DNA of 64,000 nt from Okapia johnstoni (lineage: Eukaryota > Chordata > Mammalia > Artiodactyla > Giraffidae), in contig CM044321.1 of NCBI GenBank assembly GCA_024291935.2, forward strand, positions 66,768,985 to 66,832,984, written 5' to 3'. The notes beneath the pieces are model-generated. The model was not told the DNA's origin. It saw only the letters and a program-made list of their open reading frames with translations, and searched no databases. Both the position numbers and the translations under genes were made by a program. Position 1 is the stretch's first letter. Each line of letters begins with the position of its first letter. This document shows positions 34,480 through 45,964 of this stretch, piece after piece.

Positions 34480-35300
34480 ATGGACAGGAAAATGACCAAA
34501 GATTCAGATCAGACAGTCCACAGAGAAAAAAAAAAAGGAAGATCAAAATGGCCCAAACAAATGAAAGCATGCTCAACTTCACTCATAAGAAATGTAAAAA
34601 ATGAAAACTACGCTGAGGTATCATTTTTTACCTATCATACTGGCAAAAATCAAAAAAACTGGATTGCATGCTGTAATGACAAGGCTATAGGAAAACAAGT
34701 GTTCTCACACATACATTATTGTTTCAACCCCTATGAAGGGCAACAATATCTATCAAAATTGTATCTCATTTATTCTTTGACCCAGAAATTTCACTTCTAG
34801 GAACTTAATCAACAAACACATCTGCATATGTACAAAATGGTATGTGTACAAGGTTGCTCATGCAGTATTTTTATAATAGTAAAAACTAGAAACAATCTTA
34901 CTATATACATCACTGGGCTAGTTAAATCATAGTTCATAAACAAAATGAACACTGCAGCTGTGGAGAGGGAGAGAGCACACATACTAGCCCTTTATATACT
35001 AATACTGAAGATCTCCAGGGTATAGCGTTAAGTGAAGAAAATAAAAGGCAAAGCAGTTCAAGTTTCCAACATTAGTGTAAAACATGTGTTGGGGTAAGGG
35101 AAGGAATGGGGAGGGATAAATATATTTGTACAGGGCTGTATTTTTTTTAAATCCTCAGAAGGATATAAGAAATCAATAATATTAGTAAACTATTGTAGGA
35201 GTCTGGGAAATATACAGATGAGGAAGGATATGGGTAAGAGACTTTTTATTGTAAGTCTCTTTTTGCTTTTTTACTTTTGAAGTATTACTGCTTATATAAT
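34480..35300 (+). mobile_element. Old L1 3' region, sense
   Basis: The order is 'gctcaacttcactcataaga', 'tttacctatcatactggcaa', 'ctttgacccagaaatttcac', and 'gcgttaagtgaagaaaataa'. Divergence is high. The 140-codon frame at 34378-34800 arises from this relic and is not a gene. Confidence 0.7.
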
Positions 35301-35309
35301 GTAAAAAAA

Positions 35310-35830
35310 AAAAACAACTTTGAAACTACTGTATCAGAATCAACAGGATTTGGTAACTCAAATTTGATTTGAGAAGTAAAGGAGATGGAGGGGTCAAGAT
35401 AACACCTAGTTTATTGACTTCATACAAATCTAGTCATTCAACTTTCAAAAAAACAAAAATATCCTGTGTTAACCAGATGCTAAAGGAGAGAGCAGTGCAG
35501 CTCAGCTGGGACATGCACTGGAGGTGTTGTGTCTGATGGTACATGAGAAAAAGAGGACAGGAAACTGAAAAGAGAGGTTAGCGGAAGCCTTGGAAGGGGA
35601 AAAAAAAAGAAAACATTTTATATGAGCCTAATTTACCAAGGAACTATTTATTCTATAAACGCAATTAACCTGGAGAATAAAATTAAAAAGGCAACTAACT
35701 CAAAGTGACAGCATAAGGCCACATCACATCCTGCTCTCAGACACCAGGCTCTCACTAAACACTTGTTTATTTCTTGTATTTACATAATTTCCCAAGTTCA
35801 CAACAGATTAGGAATATCAAAAAAGGGTGG
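35310..35830. other. Nothing recognised
   Basis: AT-rich with several A-runs. No element recognised. Confidence 0.45.
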
Positions 35831-35834
35831 GGAT

Positions 35835-35970
35835 GGGAATTCCCAGTGGGAATCCCAGTGCTTAGGACTCAGTGCTTTCACTGCTGAGGGCCCAGGTTCG
35901 ATCCTTGGTCCAGGAACTAAGATCCCACAAGCGTCAAGTCTAAGCAAAAAATAGACAAGTAATTTTTTTT
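35835..35970 (+). mobile_element. Short CHR-type SINE, sense
   Basis: The head 'gggaattcccagtgggaatc' and the B-box-like 'cccaggttcgatccttggtc' are followed by 'aactaagatcccacaagcg'. Confidence 0.85.
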
Positions 35971-36049
35971 AAAAAAAGAATGCAGGTGTAGCTACCAGAG
36001 GCAACCATTTGGCAGCAGCATGAGGCAGAAAAAAAAAAAAAAAAAAATT

Positions 36050-36594
36050 TATGAGGATACTACCAATATTTCAAAAACCAGCATTCTTCAAGCGGTCTTC
36101 ACAGAGCCAAAGTCCCATATTTTATCAACTAAGACTTGGCCAGAATGGTCTTTACTTTGAGAAGTTTTTCATGGCTCCTGCACTCTTAACCTAATTAATC
36201 TCCCTTTATCAAATTTCCAATTTCAATAATTTTTACACCTTCCTGAAAGCACTTATTTTACCTCATTTTATAATTGTCTCACAATTATAACTGGTATAAC
36301 TAGTATTTTAAAATATGTCTCTTTCTTCTTACTTAAATAAAGAACTTTTAAATGAAGGAATATCTTTCATCTTTATATCCGAAAACAATTTCCTTGGCTA
36401 GTAGAGCATGTAAATATCCATTCAACAAAAATTATCCATCTTTACCTTCTCTAAAGTGATACAAATGGTCTTGCCACAAATGGTCTCTCTGCCCCAAGTT
36501 ATAATAGTTTTTTAATTAAGTACTTACATATTAATCACCAGGGTAAGCATTTGGCCTGATTTATACCAAAAACTGATAAGAAAAGGGGCGACAG
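36050..36594. other. Nothing recognised
   Basis: AT-rich sequence following an A-run at about 36031-36047. No element or exon identified. Confidence 0.45.
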
Positions 36595-36595
36595 G

Positions 36596-36755
36596 AATTG
36601 ACTGCTAATGGATTCAGGGTTTCTCTTACAAAGGTCAAAGAGCAAATCGTGACAATGGTTGCACCTGCAAACATTAGGAAAAAACAAACTGCACACTTTC
36701 ATCAGGTGAACTGTACAAAATGTGAATTACATCTCAATAAAGCTGCTTTTAAAAT
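36596..36755 (+). mobile_element. L1 3' UTR tail, sense
   Basis: 'gactgctaatggattcaggg', 'gtgacaatggttgcacctgc' and 'gaattacatctcaataaagc' are the typical end of old L1 3' UTRs. Confidence 0.8.
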
Positions 36756-36764
36756 GAGATATCT

Positions 36765-36915
36765 GCTATTATTCCCACTTTACAGATTAAGAAACTGAGG
36801 CTTGGTGAGATTAGGTAATTTGTCCACAGTGACACAGCTAGTTAGTGATGGAGGCAGGATAAAAACCAGTCTTAACTCTTGTCTATATGCTTAACTGCCA
36901 TGCTCTTCAGCTCTC
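36765..36915 (+). mobile_element. MIR SINE 3' half, sense
   Basis: 'cccactttacagattaagaa', 'ctgaggcttggtgagattag', and 'agtgacacagctagttagtg' are characteristic of MIR. Confidence 0.88.
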
Positions 36916-37256
36916 CTTAGCAAGGGACTTCACTCCTCAAGCATCATATCTAATGGCTAAATATGTTCCGACTTCTGTTCAAGTTTTCAACGCTATTGAC
37001 CTTCCAAACCGCAAAGCCCTTACCTAACTATGTTATACTATAAAAGTAGAGGAGAATGAAAAGCAAAAAGCTGACAAGAAAGGGACCAAAGAGACAGAGG
37101 AGGGGAAAAAAGTACTCAAGAGCTATTAGTTCAAAACTTTCCATTCTGAGCCTAAGACTACACGAAACATTACTACTGCTTGACTGCTACCATCAAAGCT
37201 GGTGGGCAGGCCTAATTCTCCTGAACTGGGGGTTTCCTGGACTAGTTCTGCCAAAG

Positions 37257-37497
37257 CCAGGGTTTCTTGGCAATAGACACATTTAGGACCAGATCACTTT
37301 CTGTTGTGGAAGGCTGCCCTACTCACTGTGGGATGTTTAGCAACACTCATATCTCTGTTCACTAGATACCAGTAGCACCACTCTCCCTCTCCTGCCACCC
37401 TCCAGTTGGGACAACCAAAATGTCTCCAGGCATTGCCAAAGGTCCTGAGGGGAGAGGCCGGGGAGGGAAAGGGTGTTCAAAATCAACCCGGTTTGAG
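37257..37497 (-). mobile_element. MER20-like hAT element, antisense
   Basis: From 'cagggtttcttggcaataga' through 'gtgggatgtttagcaacact', 'agataccagtagcaccactc' and 'aatgtctccaggcattgcca' to 'ccggtttgagagcc', this matches a short non-autonomous hAT repeat, probably MER20. The terminal 'cagggtttct' and 'ggtttgaga' agree with the inverted ends. The family name is from memory. Confidence 0.7.
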
Positions 37498-37539
37498 AGC
37501 CTAGACTAAGAGTACAAATGAAAAAGGGCCATCCATTTG

Positions 37540-37727
37540 ATCAGTCGTGCTCATCTCTGTGACCCCTGTAGCCCACCAGGCTCCTCTGCCCACGGAATTC
37601 TCCAGACAAGAATACTGGAGTGAGTAAGCCATTCCCTTCTCCATGGGATCTTCCTGATGCAGGAATGGAACCCACGTCTCCTGTCCTGCAGGCAGAGTCT
37701 TCACCATCTGAGCCACCAGGGAAGCTC
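37540..37727 (-). mobile_element. Bov-tA SINE, antisense
   Basis: 'cagacaagaatactggagtg', then 'tgagccaccagggaagct' at the head end. A short deletion near its 3' side removes part of the CCATGGACTG block. Confidence 0.9.
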
Positions 37728-37764
37728 TAAGATAATGAGTATATATAATAACTGAAGATAGATA

Positions 37765-37905
37765 ATAACATTTTTTTAAACTTTACTGAGACATCTTTGA
37801 CATATAAAAATGTAGATACTTAAGGTATATAGCTTGATCTTTTGATATATGTATTCATTGTGAAAAGATCAAGGTAATTAACATCATCTCGACATGTCAC
37901 CTTTG
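37765..37905 (-). mobile_element. Old L1 3' end, antisense
   Basis: 'aaactttactgagacatctt' followed by 'ataaaaatgtagatacttaa' and 'gaaaagatcaaggtaattaa' is a common antisense L1 tail. Confidence 0.65.
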
Positions 37906-37909
37906 GGGA

Positions 37910-38735
37910 GAGTGAGGAAGGGTAGGGGGTTAAGAGACAAGAGTCTTTTAAACCAATTGCCTCCCAAGCCTAAGAAAAAACTTATTTCATTAAAAAAAAA
38001 AGTAAAGCTGGGGTGGGGACAGCATGTAGGGATTAAATGGGAACAAAGCTCAAGTATTCATGCCAACATCCCAGGTTTCTGCAGTTCAGCATGTAAGGCC
38101 CCTGACACTAGCAGAATATCAACTATAAAGAGGTACTACTGAAGATCACAAAATAGATCTAAAGGATGTTAGAAATGAGAATTGTTCCCTTTGACTGTTT
38201 GAAGGAAAATCAGTTTCCCTTACAGAAAAACTGTCCCTCATCTCTGGAGGAACTGAACTATCAAAGTCAAGGTTGCCACCCCCACCAGGGAAGAGGAACA
38301 AATCAAATGACAGTATAAATAAAAAATGCAATGACAGCTGGGGCAAGAGGGGTGAGTGGTGAGGCAGAACAAGCAAACAGCAGGAGACAGAGCTGCCCCG
38401 ATATAAAATTTACTTGCCTTGGACTCTCAAATCTCCGTTCCTGCCTTTATATAACGTTCTGTTAAGACCAAGTTAAGGGTTCTCAATAACCTCATGTTAA
38501 CCTTTGGTTACCATTCAGAGCCTAACATTGTAGCCTCTCCATTCAGGGCATTATTTCTCATGGGTTCTGAAATCTTATTCCTCTCAGCAAGTTCCATCTC
38601 CCTCAAACCAATTTATGGGGAAAGGGGGGCACCCAGATAATTAACCGACTCAATCCAAAGTATGTGCTGCAAGTAACCTCTGCCCAATAAGCATACGAAT
38701 TTTATTACCCTCCTCATAATCAACAAAATGCAAAC
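37910..38735. other. 0.8 kb without a recognised element
   Basis: Mixed composition. No repeat family, exon or long frame recognised. Confidence 0.5.
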
Positions 38736-38756
38736 CCAAAACAAGGTTCGGGCGTG

Positions 38757-38976
38757 TAGAGCTGCTCAGCTGTGTCCAACTCTTTGCAACCCTTTGGACT
38801 ACAGTCTGCTGGGCTCCTTTGTCCTAATGATTTTTCAGGCAATAATACTGGAGTGGGGTGCCATTTCCTATTTCAGGAGATCTTCCCCACCCAGGGATCT
38901 AACCCACATCTCCTGTGTCTTGTCTCCTGCATTGGAGGTGGATTCTTTACCCACTGAACCATCAGGGAAGCCCTTT
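38757..38976 (-). mobile_element. Bov-tA SINE, antisense, with TSD
   Basis: The body and tRNA-like head are complete. A 10-bp TSD (aaaacaaggt) lies at 38738-38747 and 38979-38988. Confidence 0.92.
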
Positions 38977-38999
38977 TAAAAACAAGGTACAAACCTCTC

Positions 39000-39400
39000 A
39001 AATTAAATCAGCAAAAAAATATAAAGCTTAATAAAGCAAACATGTAACAGGAATAGTCATATACTGTTGGTTTGTATGAACAGTTACATCCTAAATACCA
39101 CTCAAAAAAAGTCAGAATATAGTAATACATGCATATAATAACTCTATTTTTAAATTATGTTGATCTATATGTGCCAAAATGAGAAGAGCTGTGTGATATT
39201 AACTACAGAAAAAAGTAAACAACAAGTAAGGTATAGTACTTTTCTGTCAATATTTTGAAAAGTAAACTTTCTGAAAACTGCTAAAAATGGATTACCTTTT
39301 ATGGGGAAGCTGTAGCTTTTATTTCTACCTTTCTGTACCATAAGAATTTATCATATACATGTATAACTTTTAACTTAAAATACATGATTCTTTCAAGTAC
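39000..39400 (+). mobile_element. Probable old L1 3' piece, sense
   Basis: 'gttgatctatatgtgccaaa' and 'gagctgtgtgatattaacta' followed by a long AT-rich part resemble old L1 3' ends. Weak. Confidence 0.4.
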
Positions 39401-39404
39401 CTCT

Positions 39405-40128
39405 TCCCTCCTTCTCAACCTTAACAATTACTCTCACTACCAACTCTCCACACACACACCCAACTCCCATCCCAATATCTGAAGGCTAACTGAAATTGCA
39501 TGATGGAATTTCAACTACTTAGGGATGTATTTTGTAAATACATTTTGGATAAGTATCTGGGACTTTCTTTAAAATCTCTTCCCTTACTTCTCTACAACAA
39601 CCTACGAGATGAAAAAGAATCCCTACCCTGCCCAGGGAACCACAAACTTGTCTCCTTGTGGGCCCCGTAACCATTCCCTCCTAGAGAGAGACAATGCTTG
39701 TGGTTATAATGTCCCCTCCTTCACTCTCCCACATAAAGAAGAGCAACTTCAGCTGTCACTGAAGAGGGAGGAGAGCCTGCCGCTCACAGAATCACTTAAC
39801 AGCAGGGGTCCTACTCTGGTTCTCCTCAGCTCTCACGGCCTTGGTGCAAGCAGCCAACCACCACCCTAAACTTCTACAGAGCAGTCTCAGTCTTGTTGGT
39901 TGCATCATCCCTGGTACAATGGATACACGAAGCTTAATATTTGTTCATTAAAGTGAATCAGGTCAGAACACCTCTGTCACAGAGAGGCAAGTCAGTGAAG
40001 TACTTCTAGATCATGGACCTTTAACAATGCCTCGTATTAGCTTCCTGCTTATCAGTTTTTCCTCCCCTCCGCTTAGCTGACTTGCAAACTTTACACTGCT
40101 AAACCAAGTATTCTAATAATTGCTTACT
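39405..40128. other. 0.7 kb without a recognised element
   Basis: An 86-codon plus-strand frame at 39609-39869 has ordinary composition but no recognised domain or splice-supported context. I do not call it a gene. Confidence 0.45.
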
Positions 40129-40130
40129 AG

Positions 40131-40322
40131 TGATGTGCTCAGTCATGTTCAACTTTTTGCAACCCTATGTTCTGTAGCCTGCCATGACCCTCTGTCCATT
40201 GGATTTTCCAGACAATACTGGAGTGGGTTGCCATTTCCTCCTCCCAGGGATCTTTCCCACCCAGGAGTCAAACCTGCATCTCCTGCATTGGCAGGAGGAT
40301 TCTTCACCGCTGAGCCACCCTA
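40131..40322 (-). mobile_element. Bov-tA SINE, antisense
   Basis: 'gtgctcagtcatgttcaact' through 'tactggagtgggttgccatt' to the head 'cgctgagccaccct'. Several small deletions indicate age. Confidence 0.9.
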
Positions 40323-40324
40323 TT

Positions 40325-41993
40325 GTTAGGGCATGTAACTATAATGTATATTTTTAAATATCTCAGAGTAATGGCTATAAAATTTATTTTTTTAAACAAC
40401 TAAATTTAATTAATCTGAGCTTAATCTTCATGTTTTTCTCACAGAGTATGATCACCCCTACCAATTGAAACAAAGCAAACTTATCCTTAATTCGAACTAA
40501 TTAGTAAGAAAGGGTTATAAAACCTTTTTCAACTATTGGAAAAATGATTATAACCAGGTGGTTCATGACAGTGTAGTGTGAGGAAGAGCTGACCTCTACA
40601 CTCCAAGGAGACAGAATTTTGAACAATTTGGCAGCTTCTTAAATAAGCTTAACAAGTAAATACATTCTCAAAAAAATTACTGAGTTTATTTTTGGACTAA
40701 GTATTTTTGGACTTTTTAACATTCCCAAACAGGAATACTCAAACCAAATACAATTTTCTCCAAACACCTACTGTAATTGGAAGTGACAAATGACTTGTGT
40801 AGCAAATTTAGTTTAAAAGTAAAAAAATACACACTCATATATACATACATCTTACAACAGAATAAAGTTCAACACTAACTTCCAAGTTACTCCGGCTTAC
40901 AAGTTTAACTAAGAATAAATAAATGCCTTGTCAAGCATTGTAACACAATGAAAAGATCAAGCAACTCCAGAAGACAGAAGAGACATACAAGAGGTTATCT
41001 TCTGAGACAATTTAAGTGGACTGAATCCTGGATACAAATTATTAAAACCAGACTCTCAAACAGATGGTTAACCTCCAAACTTTATTTCTTGGTTGAATGA
41101 ATGAAAAGAGGAGAAGGGAACAGAGAATAATATGCTATCTGGCAATCATTTTAAATATTGCTTAAGTCCTGAATAAAACAATACAGACCATGTGGATGCT
41201 TCTAAGCCTCCAAGAGATCTAAGGGCTGTCTCAATTCCATCACAAGAATACGACTGTGACTTTGGATAAACCAATCGAAATACAATCTGAACTTAATTTC
41301 TCATGCATATGATGAGCTGGAGATCATCTAAGTTTCCTTATAGTCTGCTAACACTAACAAAGGAAATATAAATTTATTCTTTTTTAATACAAATTATACA
41401 CAGTACTTGTCAACCAAGTCAAATCACTGTGAGCTCTCCTGTTAGTTCTAGGCACACATGGTCAAAAAAAAAAGTAGCACTGAGGAAGACACAAGACAAT
41501 CCTAATCTTCAAGAAGCAGCAGCAGAAAGAACACAATCTCCCAAAATATTCCCCTCTGCACAAAGTTTAGCCCTCTTCACCAGAACAAGTCCTGTCTATT
41601 ACAGAATTCACTTTATTTTAGGCTTAACGAATTATTGACAAAGGCTGGTCCTCAAAATGGAACTCTCTGTGACAGCTGAAGATAAGAAAGAATTGTAAAG
41701 TAAATTAAAAAATTAAAACTTTTATCAATAGCCAACTCAGTAGAATTGCTTGTCAAATAACCTTAGTAAAAAACATTCCACGACAACATGAATGACTATC
41801 AACATCACATTACCTCTAATTCTTGGGGGGAAAAAAGGCATAACCAGACAAGAATGAAAGTGACAGCTGCTGTAAAAAATAAAGTTAATACAAACAGAAT
41901 CAACCTCAACAAAAAAGGAGAAAGTAAGAAAGGGCAACAACAACAAAAAAAGAAAGGGCACAAAAATTCTTTAAGAAAAAATAAAGACCAATA
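40325..41993. other. 1.7 kb AT-rich DNA, nothing recognised
   Basis: No repeat or exon recognised. A purine-rich A/G tract lies at about 41900-41985. Confidence 0.5.
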
Positions 41994-42002
41994 CAAACAC
42001 TA

Positions 42003-42036
42003 GGCTTCCCTGGTGGCTCAAATGGTAAAGAATCTG
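42003..42036 (+). mobile_element. 34-bp Bov-tA head with its own TSD
   Basis: These 34 bases equal the first 34 of the Bov-tA tRNA-like head, from ggcttccctgg to aagaatctg, and nothing further of the SINE follows. A perfect 9-bp direct repeat (caaacacta) flanks it at 41994-42002 and 42037-42045, as expected for a TSD. Confidence 0.85.
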
Positions 42037-42045
42037 CAAACACTA

Positions 42046-42945
42046 CCTTGTCATTTAAAATACATGTTTAAGTAAAACCCTGAGGATAATTTTTTTAATG
42101 ATCAAAATAGGCAAAAAAAAAAAAAAAAACTACTTCAGTAATCAAAAAATGTCTAAAGTGCACTCTTCCACATACATTTGCAAAATTTTGAAAAAATAAT
42201 GCTCTAATTTAAGGGGATATCTTTAATTAAGTTCTTCAGAATAAATCTACCTCAACATAAAAAGTTCCATGTTGAAACTTTCACCTATAAATCACTATAA
42301 ATTTTAACTAGGTTTTCTGCTATCACCAGACGATGACAAATTAACTGTTCCACAGACTGACCTGCATACATCGTAAGAATACTCATTTTATTGCCCCTAA
42401 AACTGCTAACATCTGACACACGTACAGCCTAAATAAGTGTCCTTTCTAGGCCACCCCCTCTTTTTTACTTAATGCCATTTTTATGTTTGACTACTACATA
42501 CGTGAGTATGGAAAATGCTCTATCTTGGAACTTCACCTACATGTGTTAAGCCATTCAAGTTTTAAATAATTATGGCTATTTACAGCTCTTCTCATATATA
42601 AACACACTTGAACTTTTAAAGGTTATTAGGAAGACAACGGAAGACCCCCAACTCACTCAAGAACGCAGACCAACCTTCTAAATTGAAGGCTACATCCAAA
42701 GTTTCCGAAACGGTTTACTAAGCAGGGTTTACAGGGTCGTTCAGGACAGAACTGCCTATCCATCATTCCATAACAGAAGTGTGAGAAGAGCGTTCAAGGA
42801 ACGTTCTCCAAACTGAGCAAACCCCATGGGGGTTTGGCTAAGATGCCTAAAACGTGTGTTAACTGGATAGGGACCTGCTCTTCCAAAGCCTACCCCGAGT
42901 TTACACCGGCCACAAATGGAACGCAGGAAGAGGCAACTCTGAAGA
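42046..42945. other. 0.9 kb up to the CpG island, nothing recognised
   Basis: AT-rich, with an A-run at 42113-42129. GC rises from about 42640. No repeat was recognised in the final 300 bases, as usual beside a conserved promoter. Confidence 0.5.
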
Positions 42946-43267
42946 CGACAAGGTGCCGGGATTCAGGCTTCCGATTCATTTGCCTCGAATAACTGGACCG
43001 CTGCTGAGAGCAGCTTTAACGCAAATACCAAAAGGCAGCCAACAGCCAGAGAGCCACACACCAGATCCTTCTCCCGATCAGAAACTTTGCAGGTTGTCAC
43101 CCAGACAAGAGACGGCACGAACGTCAACTCCTACAGCCGCACACGGTAGGCACAGGTCGTTTCGACTCGGAGGCTTCCTAAAGGAAACCTACCCCCGGGG
43201 AAGCACTCCGTCTCAAACCGGGTTCTCGGGAGCCCCCTGCACCAGCTGCGGGAGGCGCGGCGAGCGC

Positions 43268-43277
43268 GCTTTATATC
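43268..43277 (-). promoter_or_regulatory. TATA-like box, minus strand
   Basis: On the minus strand the sequence reads GATATAAAGC within the CpG island. A start site would be expected about 25-30 bases further down the minus strand, near 43240. It supports, but does not prove, transcription toward lower coordinates. Confidence 0.45.
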
Positions 43278-43539
43278 TCCGGACGCCGGCAAGTAACTGT
43301 ACCAAAATGTCACTCGGTCGGCCTGCGGTCGCCGCCCGGAACAGAGGAGCTGCGCGGCGCAGGGTCGAGGGCGCCGAGGCCCGCACGGCGCTCGGGGTCC
43401 AGCTGGGACCCGCGCTCCCCGGCCCTCGCCCGGAAAGCGGGGGGGGGGATGAAAAACCCGCTCGCCCGAGGAGGATTCAACAGGAGCGCCGCGCCGCCCG
43501 CCTGCCGCCCGGGAAACAGCCGCCCGCCCGCCGGCCGGC

Positions 43540-43582
43540 CGGGCGCGGGGGGGGAGGGGGAGGGGAGGGGAGGGGAGGCGGC
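43540..43582 (+). repeat. G-rich tract with GGGGA units
   Basis: Runs of G including repeated GGGGA occur on the plus strand. The strand could form a G-quadruplex, and such tracts are common at CpG-island promoters. Confidence 0.7.
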
Positions 43583-44147
43583 GGGGCGCGGGCGGCCGGC
43601 GCGGACCCCCGGCCGCGCGCAAGGTCGCCGCCCCGCCGCCCCGCCGCCCTCGCCGCCGCGGGCGCCCCGGCCCGGCCAGGGCGGCAAGTTTAATTTCCAG
43701 TCGGCGGCGGCTGGAGCCCGCGGCGTGGAGGGAGCGCGCCCGCCCCGGGGCCCTCCCCACCCCCATCGCGCAGCCCCGGCCCACGCCCCCGGCCCGCGGC
43801 CCGCTCCTCCCGGCGCCGCCGCCGTCACCGGGCAGCCGGCGGCTGCAGCCCCCGATGCCGGGAGGCGAGTCGCGGCTGCCAGGCGGACGCCGCTTTGAGC
43901 CCCGCCAAGACACAGCCGCGGCGGCGGGCGCTGAAAAAAATGGAGCGCGGCTACCGGAGAGGAGAGACGTTTTCTCTTCCCGTTAACTGAACTGTTTCCT
44001 ACCTCCGGGTGTCCGACTCGCTACTCCTCTCACTCCGCCGCTCTCCGGGATCCGCGCCGCCCCAGGCGCCTCCCGGGCCGTTGCCCCGCCGCGCCGCACC
44101 CGGGGGCAGGCAGCCGCGTTGGTGAGCAGCGCCGCCGCCCCGCCGCA

Positions 44148-44160
44148 TCCAATCGTATAA
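44148..44160 (+). promoter_or_regulatory. CCAAT box with adjacent TATA-like motif
   Basis: A CCAAT pentamer (44149-44153) and 'gtataa' (44155-44160) sit at the distal edge of the CpG island. The close spacing is unlike a normal CCAAT/TATA arrangement, so only the CCAAT is a plausible factor site. It could serve either strand. Confidence 0.3.
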
Positions 44161-44174
44161 ACCTTCACTTAAAG

Positions 44175-45050
44175 CAACACTTCGGGAAAATTTGAAAAGT
44201 TGGTATTAAAAGAAAAATAAATTTCTGTGTTAAGGGCTTTTTAAAAAAACAACCAAATATGGCAGCAGGATATAAATGGGAAATCTCTGTACCTTCCTCT
44301 CAATTTGCTGTACACTTAACAGCTGATCTAATAAAAATAAAGTCCAAAAAATAACCAAGTTGTAATTCATCAGGAGCAATATAATTGAAAGCAGCACCTG
44401 TCGGCCCATGCTTCTATCAGCTTTCCACTAACAAAAGATTATTTTCCTTTCCGTAGAGATTGGCAGATAAAAGAGACAAGGAGGAGAAAGGCAGTGTGAT
44501 TTCCACACAGGAAGAAGAGCTAGAAGGGAAAGGATGCCACAAAGGGAAATAAGGGTAAGGGTTCCAAGATGACTTTGCCTACAATACAGCTCAATGCCAA
44601 AGCCAGCAAACATAAGCCAAGGCAGTTTCCTGCTGACTTTCTTTTTAAACACTTAGAGGTCTCATCTTGTTAAACTCATTTGATTAAGTCTTGAAGCATC
44701 TTCTTACCTACCTAGTAACCAATGGTACCCCTGATCTCCTATAGACACTATACTGAAAGTCTTAACTTCTTTTATTCAGAAGAAATCTCTGGGATTTTTG
44801 GGAATATGTGTATATATGTGCTATCTACAGACTTGTAGAGTCTTCCAGATTTCCTTGGAGTTAAGTAGCACAGGTAACCATTATAATTGAGGTTCTGAGA
44901 TGCTGACTGAGAATTCCTGAATGCACTGGGCAGAACAGTCAAAGCAAAAACTGTTCACTTTTATCCATTGTTAGCACTCAGCAGTGTGTGAAGTCAATGG
45001 GCCTGATCCTGGTTAATGAGAGGAAATTGCACTTATTTACACTGTAAATC
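44175..45050. other. 0.9 kb beyond the CpG island, nothing recognised
   Basis: Composition falls abruptly to AT-rich. No repeat or exon was recognised. Confidence 0.5.
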
Positions 45051-45054
45051 CACA

Positions 45055-45550
45055 CTGTCCAAAAGAAATATGATATGAAACATGTATGTAATGTGAAATC
45101 TTTTCATTTTACAGTGAAAAGAAACCAGTGAAATTAATTTTAATAGCATTTTATGTAACAGTATATCCAAAACATTGTCATTTGCATATGTAATCAATAT
45201 AAAATTTTGTTACAATCACAGATAATCTACATTCTTTGGTTCATCTTGTGAATTTTACACTAAAAGTACATTTCAGTTTGCACTAGCGATGTTTCAAGTG
45301 CTCAGTAAGTACATGTGGTGGGTTTTCCTGGTGGTCCTGTGGTTAAGAATCTGCCTTGCAATGCAAGAGACACGGGTTCCATCCCTGGTGTGGCAAGATC
45401 CCACATGCCACACACCCCCTCACCCCTTGCCACAACTGGAGAAAACCAGCATGCAGTAAGGAAGACCTACCACAGCCAAAAAATAAAATAAATAAATAAA
45501 TCTTAAAAAAAAAAAAAGTACATGTGGCTAGTGGCTTCCTATGGTGAAGA
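45055..45550 (+). mobile_element. Non-autonomous DNA transposon-like repeat split by a SINE
   Basis: 'cacactgtccaaaagaaata', 'gaaattaattttaatagcat', 'gtaatcaatataaaattttg' and 'gatgtttcaagtgctcagta' followed, after the SINE, by 'acatgtggctagtggcttcc' match the same mammalian repeat group as 5970-6178. The family name is not assigned. Confidence 0.6.
45319..45515 (+). mobile_element. CHR-type SINE with TSD, sense
   Basis: It carries the head 'ttttcctggtggtcctgtgg', the B-box-like 'cgggttccatccctggtgtg' and an A-rich tail with AAAT units. A perfect 12-bp TSD (aagtacatgtgg) is at 45307-45318 and 45516-45527. Confidence 0.93.
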
Positions 45551-45707
45551 CTACAGCCTGCAGACTCTGGAATCAAAATGCTACTTTTTAACAACTTGTA
45601 ATAAATATTCAACATTGTTTCTTGGTGTATTCTTTGCAACTGTTGAACTCTGTTAAGAATTATGCCAGTACCAGTTGAAGTGCATGTATTTAAAATACAT
45701 AAAAAGA

Positions 45708-45960
45708 AATGAGGATAATTTGAGACCTCTGGGACAACATCAAGAGCACTAATACTCACATTATATGGGTCCCTGAGGGAGAAGAGAAAGAGGAAGGGTC
45801 TGAGAACATATTTGAAGACATAATAGCTGAAAAATTCCCTGACCTATGAAAGGAAACATTCACCCAAGTTCGGGAAGCACAATCCTATATGCAGTTAAAC
45901 CAAAGAGGAACAGACCAACACGCAATTGTATTCAAAATGACTAAAATCAAATACATATGA
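45708..45960 (+). mobile_element. L1 ORF1 fragment, sense
   Basis: 'tttgagacctctgggacaac', 'gggtccctgagggagaagag' and 'caaagaggaacagaccaaca' follow L1 ORF1, the chaperone-like RNA-binding protein gene. An in-frame stop appears near 45847 (TGA). Only about 250 bases are present. Confidence 0.75.
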
Positions 45961-45964
45961 ATGA

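Larger units (their letters stand above)
42950..44170. promoter_or_regulatory. CpG island, probable promoter and first exon
   Basis: About 1.2 kb of very GC-rich, CpG-dense, repeat-free DNA lies in otherwise AT-rich sequence; the core is 43240-43870. CpGs elsewhere are mostly decayed, so their retention suggests germline-unmethylated promoter DNA. Long frames on both strands (for example 42953-43693 plus and 43131-43913 minus) overlap one another, are rich in Arg, Pro, Gly and Ala and match no protein I know, so they are probably GC-driven artefacts. Splice-donor candidates include a GTGAGC on the plus strand near 44121 and GTAGGT on the minus strand near 43190. The gene is not identified. 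Confidence 0.85.
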
